Below are positions 62,792 to 64,000 of a stretch of 64,000 bases of DNA, piece after piece. Position 1 is the stretch's first letter. Each line of letters starts with the position of its first letter. This stretch comes from Bacteroidota bacterium (GTDB lineage: Bacteria > Bacteroidota > Ignavibacteria > Ignavibacteriales > Ignavibacteriaceae), in contig JAKAGV010000002.1 in the NCBI GenBank assembly GCA_021815405.1, forward strand, positions 186,001 to 250,000, in the 5' to 3' direction. The translations under genes were made by a program, and so were the position numbers. The notes under the pieces were generated by a model. It was not told the origin of the DNA. It did no database searches and worked only from the letters and a program-made list of their open reading frames with translations.

Positions 62792-64000
62792 CTATACTTT
62801 ATTATTTTGTTTTAGTCTATTGTTTGCGCCAACAACGGCAACCGCTGTCATATTAATAATATCATCAACTGTCGCACCTCTTTGAAGCACGTGAACAGAT
62901 TTTTTCATTCCCATAAGAATTGGACCGATAACCGTTGCTTGCCCAATTCTCGCCATCAATTTATATGCGATGTTGCCGGAGTTCAGATCAGGGAAGATCA
63001 AAACATTTGCCTTTGTTTTGAGATCTGAGAATGGATAATTGTCCTGCAAAATTTCCTGCACCACCGCAGTATCCGCCTGCATCTCGCCGTCAACAATTAA
63101 ATCCGGTCTTAGTTTCTTTACTAATTTAACTGCTTGACTTACCTTAACGGATTCGGGATACTTTGCGCTTCCGAAGTTACTGAATGAAAGCATTGCAATC
63201 TTTGGCTCAACATCAAATGCATGAGCTATGTCCGCTGTCGAAATGGCTATCTCAGCAAGTTCATCCGCAGTTGGATTTACATTTACAGTTGTATCTGCAA
63301 AGAAGAATACATCTTTCTTCGTTATTACAATATACAATCCCGAAACAACCTTAAAACCTTCCTTTACTCCAACACACTGAAGCGCAGGCTTTATTGTATT
63401 TGGATAATGAGTCGTCAATCCGCTTATCAAGGCATCAGCATAACTTAAATCGACCATCATTGAGCCGTAATAAATTGGTAAACGCATTAACTCTTTCGCC
63501 TCTTTTAATGTTGCACCCTTCCGTCCTCTTTTTTGGAAGAATGCTTCGGCAAATTCTTCATGCATTGGATTTGTTTCAGGATCAAAAATTTCGAATTCAT
63601 TTTCATCGAAATCAAGGTCGGAAATTGTAGCTTTTATTTTTTCTAAATTACCTAACAAAATCGGTTTTGCAATTCCATCTGTCGCAACAGCATGTGCAGC
63701 ACGAATTATTTTTTCTTCCTCTCCTTCGGGGTAAACTACTTTTCTCGGATTCTTCTGAGCTTTATGAATCATTACTCTCATTATTTCTTTGGAGAGTCCG
63801 AGCCTTTCTTTCAGCTCATCTTCATATGCATCCCAATCTTCAATTTTGATTCTCGCAACTCCTGTTTCAATTGCAGCCCTAGCAACTGCAGGAGCTACGT
63901 TCCAAAGCACACGCGGATCAAATGGTTTTGGGATAATATAATTCTTACCAAACTCGAATGACTCACCACCGTAAGCGCTCATTACCATCTCAGGAACTTT
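62792..64000 (-). CDS. maeB: NADP-dependent malic enzyme, C-terminal part (cut by window end)
   Basis: The frame stays open to base 64000. It starts within the end of the malic enzyme nucleotide domain ([41 protein letters not shown]). It then continues with the phosphotransacetylase-like domain ([20 protein letters not shown] to [22 protein letters not shown]). This is the MaeB layout: malate to pyruvate and CO2 with NADP. The PTA-like part is normally regulatory. The N-terminal catalytic half lies outside the window. Confidence 0.92.
   Translation of the reverse strand, partial: KVPEMVMSAYGGESFEFGKNYIIPKPFDPRVLWNVAPAVARAAIETGVARIKIEDWDAYEDELKERLGLSKEIMRVMIHKAQKNPRKVVYPEGEEEKIIRAAHAVATDGIAKPILLGNLEKIKATISDLDFDENEFEIFDPETNPMHEEFAEAFFQKRGRKGATLKEAKELMRLPIYYGSMMVDLSYADALISGLTTHYPNTIKPALQCVGVKEGFKVVSGLYIVITKKDVFFFADTTVNVNPTADELAEIAISTADIAHAFDVEPKIAMLSFSNFGSAKYPESVKVSQAVKLVKKLRPDLIVDGEMQADTAVVQEILQDNYPFSDLKTKANVLIFPDLNSGNIAYKLMARIGQATVIGPILMGMKKSVHVLQRGATVDDIINMTAVAVVGANNRLKQNNKV

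Overview
The window is a low-GC bacterial chromosome segment in two unlike halves. Bases 1 to about 31,650 are the integrase-proximal end of a prophage or phage-like element inserted beside a tRNA-Asp(GUC) gene. Bases 31,653-64,000 are ordinary host chromosome. The host looks like a member of Ignavibacteria (Bacteroidota/Chlorobi group). The evidence is a secreted protein ending in a type IX secretion sorting domain with the NYPNPFNP signature, a tetrahydrobiopterin-type pathway of the kind known from Chlorobi, and AAGGAG-type ribosome sites in AT-rich DNA. This placement is inference from sequence style, not a database match.

Element, right to left. A tyrosine integrase (30519-31610) lies next to the 3' end of the tRNA. 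Just upstream, and apparently co-transcribed, is a large-serine-recombinase-like protein with no catalytic domain (29543-30517). A divergent switch region (28692-28839) carries palindromic TATACTT/AAGTATA operators between a rightward CI-like HTH gene and a leftward HTH gene. Everything from 28691 down to base 1 is on the minus strand. First come small membrane proteins, an orphan response regulator and an excisionase-like HTH. Then follow recombination and replication genes: SbcD- and SbcC-like nuclease subunits, an SF2 helicase, a possible annealing protein, a DUF1376 replication protein, SSB and a MazG-like pyrophosphohydrolase. Accessory phage genes (YopX, DUF5131/Gp37-Gp68, ASCH-like, YkgJ-like) are mixed in. 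Terminase small and large subunits, a C5 cytosine methyltransferase, a DUF1064 nuclease-fold protein and a DnaN-like sliding clamp complete the left end. The clamp runs off the left edge, so structural genes and the second att site must lie outside the window.

A 12-bp motif close to AATTAACATATA recurs in at least eight places in the element, nearly always a short distance before a gene and in that gene's orientation. A 77-nt multi-stem hairpin at 20253-20329 looks like a small RNA or attenuator.

Host half. Next to the tRNA lie pfkA, rnhC, a type IX-secreted protein and an MDR oxidoreductase. A decayed stretch (36,600-39,640) follows, with a frameshifted SRPBCC gene, an unidentified gene remnant, an orphan HigA-like antitoxin and an IS200-like transposase remnant. 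Then come a tetrahydrobiopterin-type cluster (PTPS, folE, two short-chain reductases) with a Bcp peroxiredoxin; two lipoproteins; murB; a Nudix gene; and a long apparent operon purC-DUF971-pgsA-pgpA-cinA-thpR-recA-recX. The window ends with small regulatory genes, an RND efflux operon with a PII-like gene, and a malic enzyme-nfnA-nfnB group for NADP/ferredoxin redox balance.
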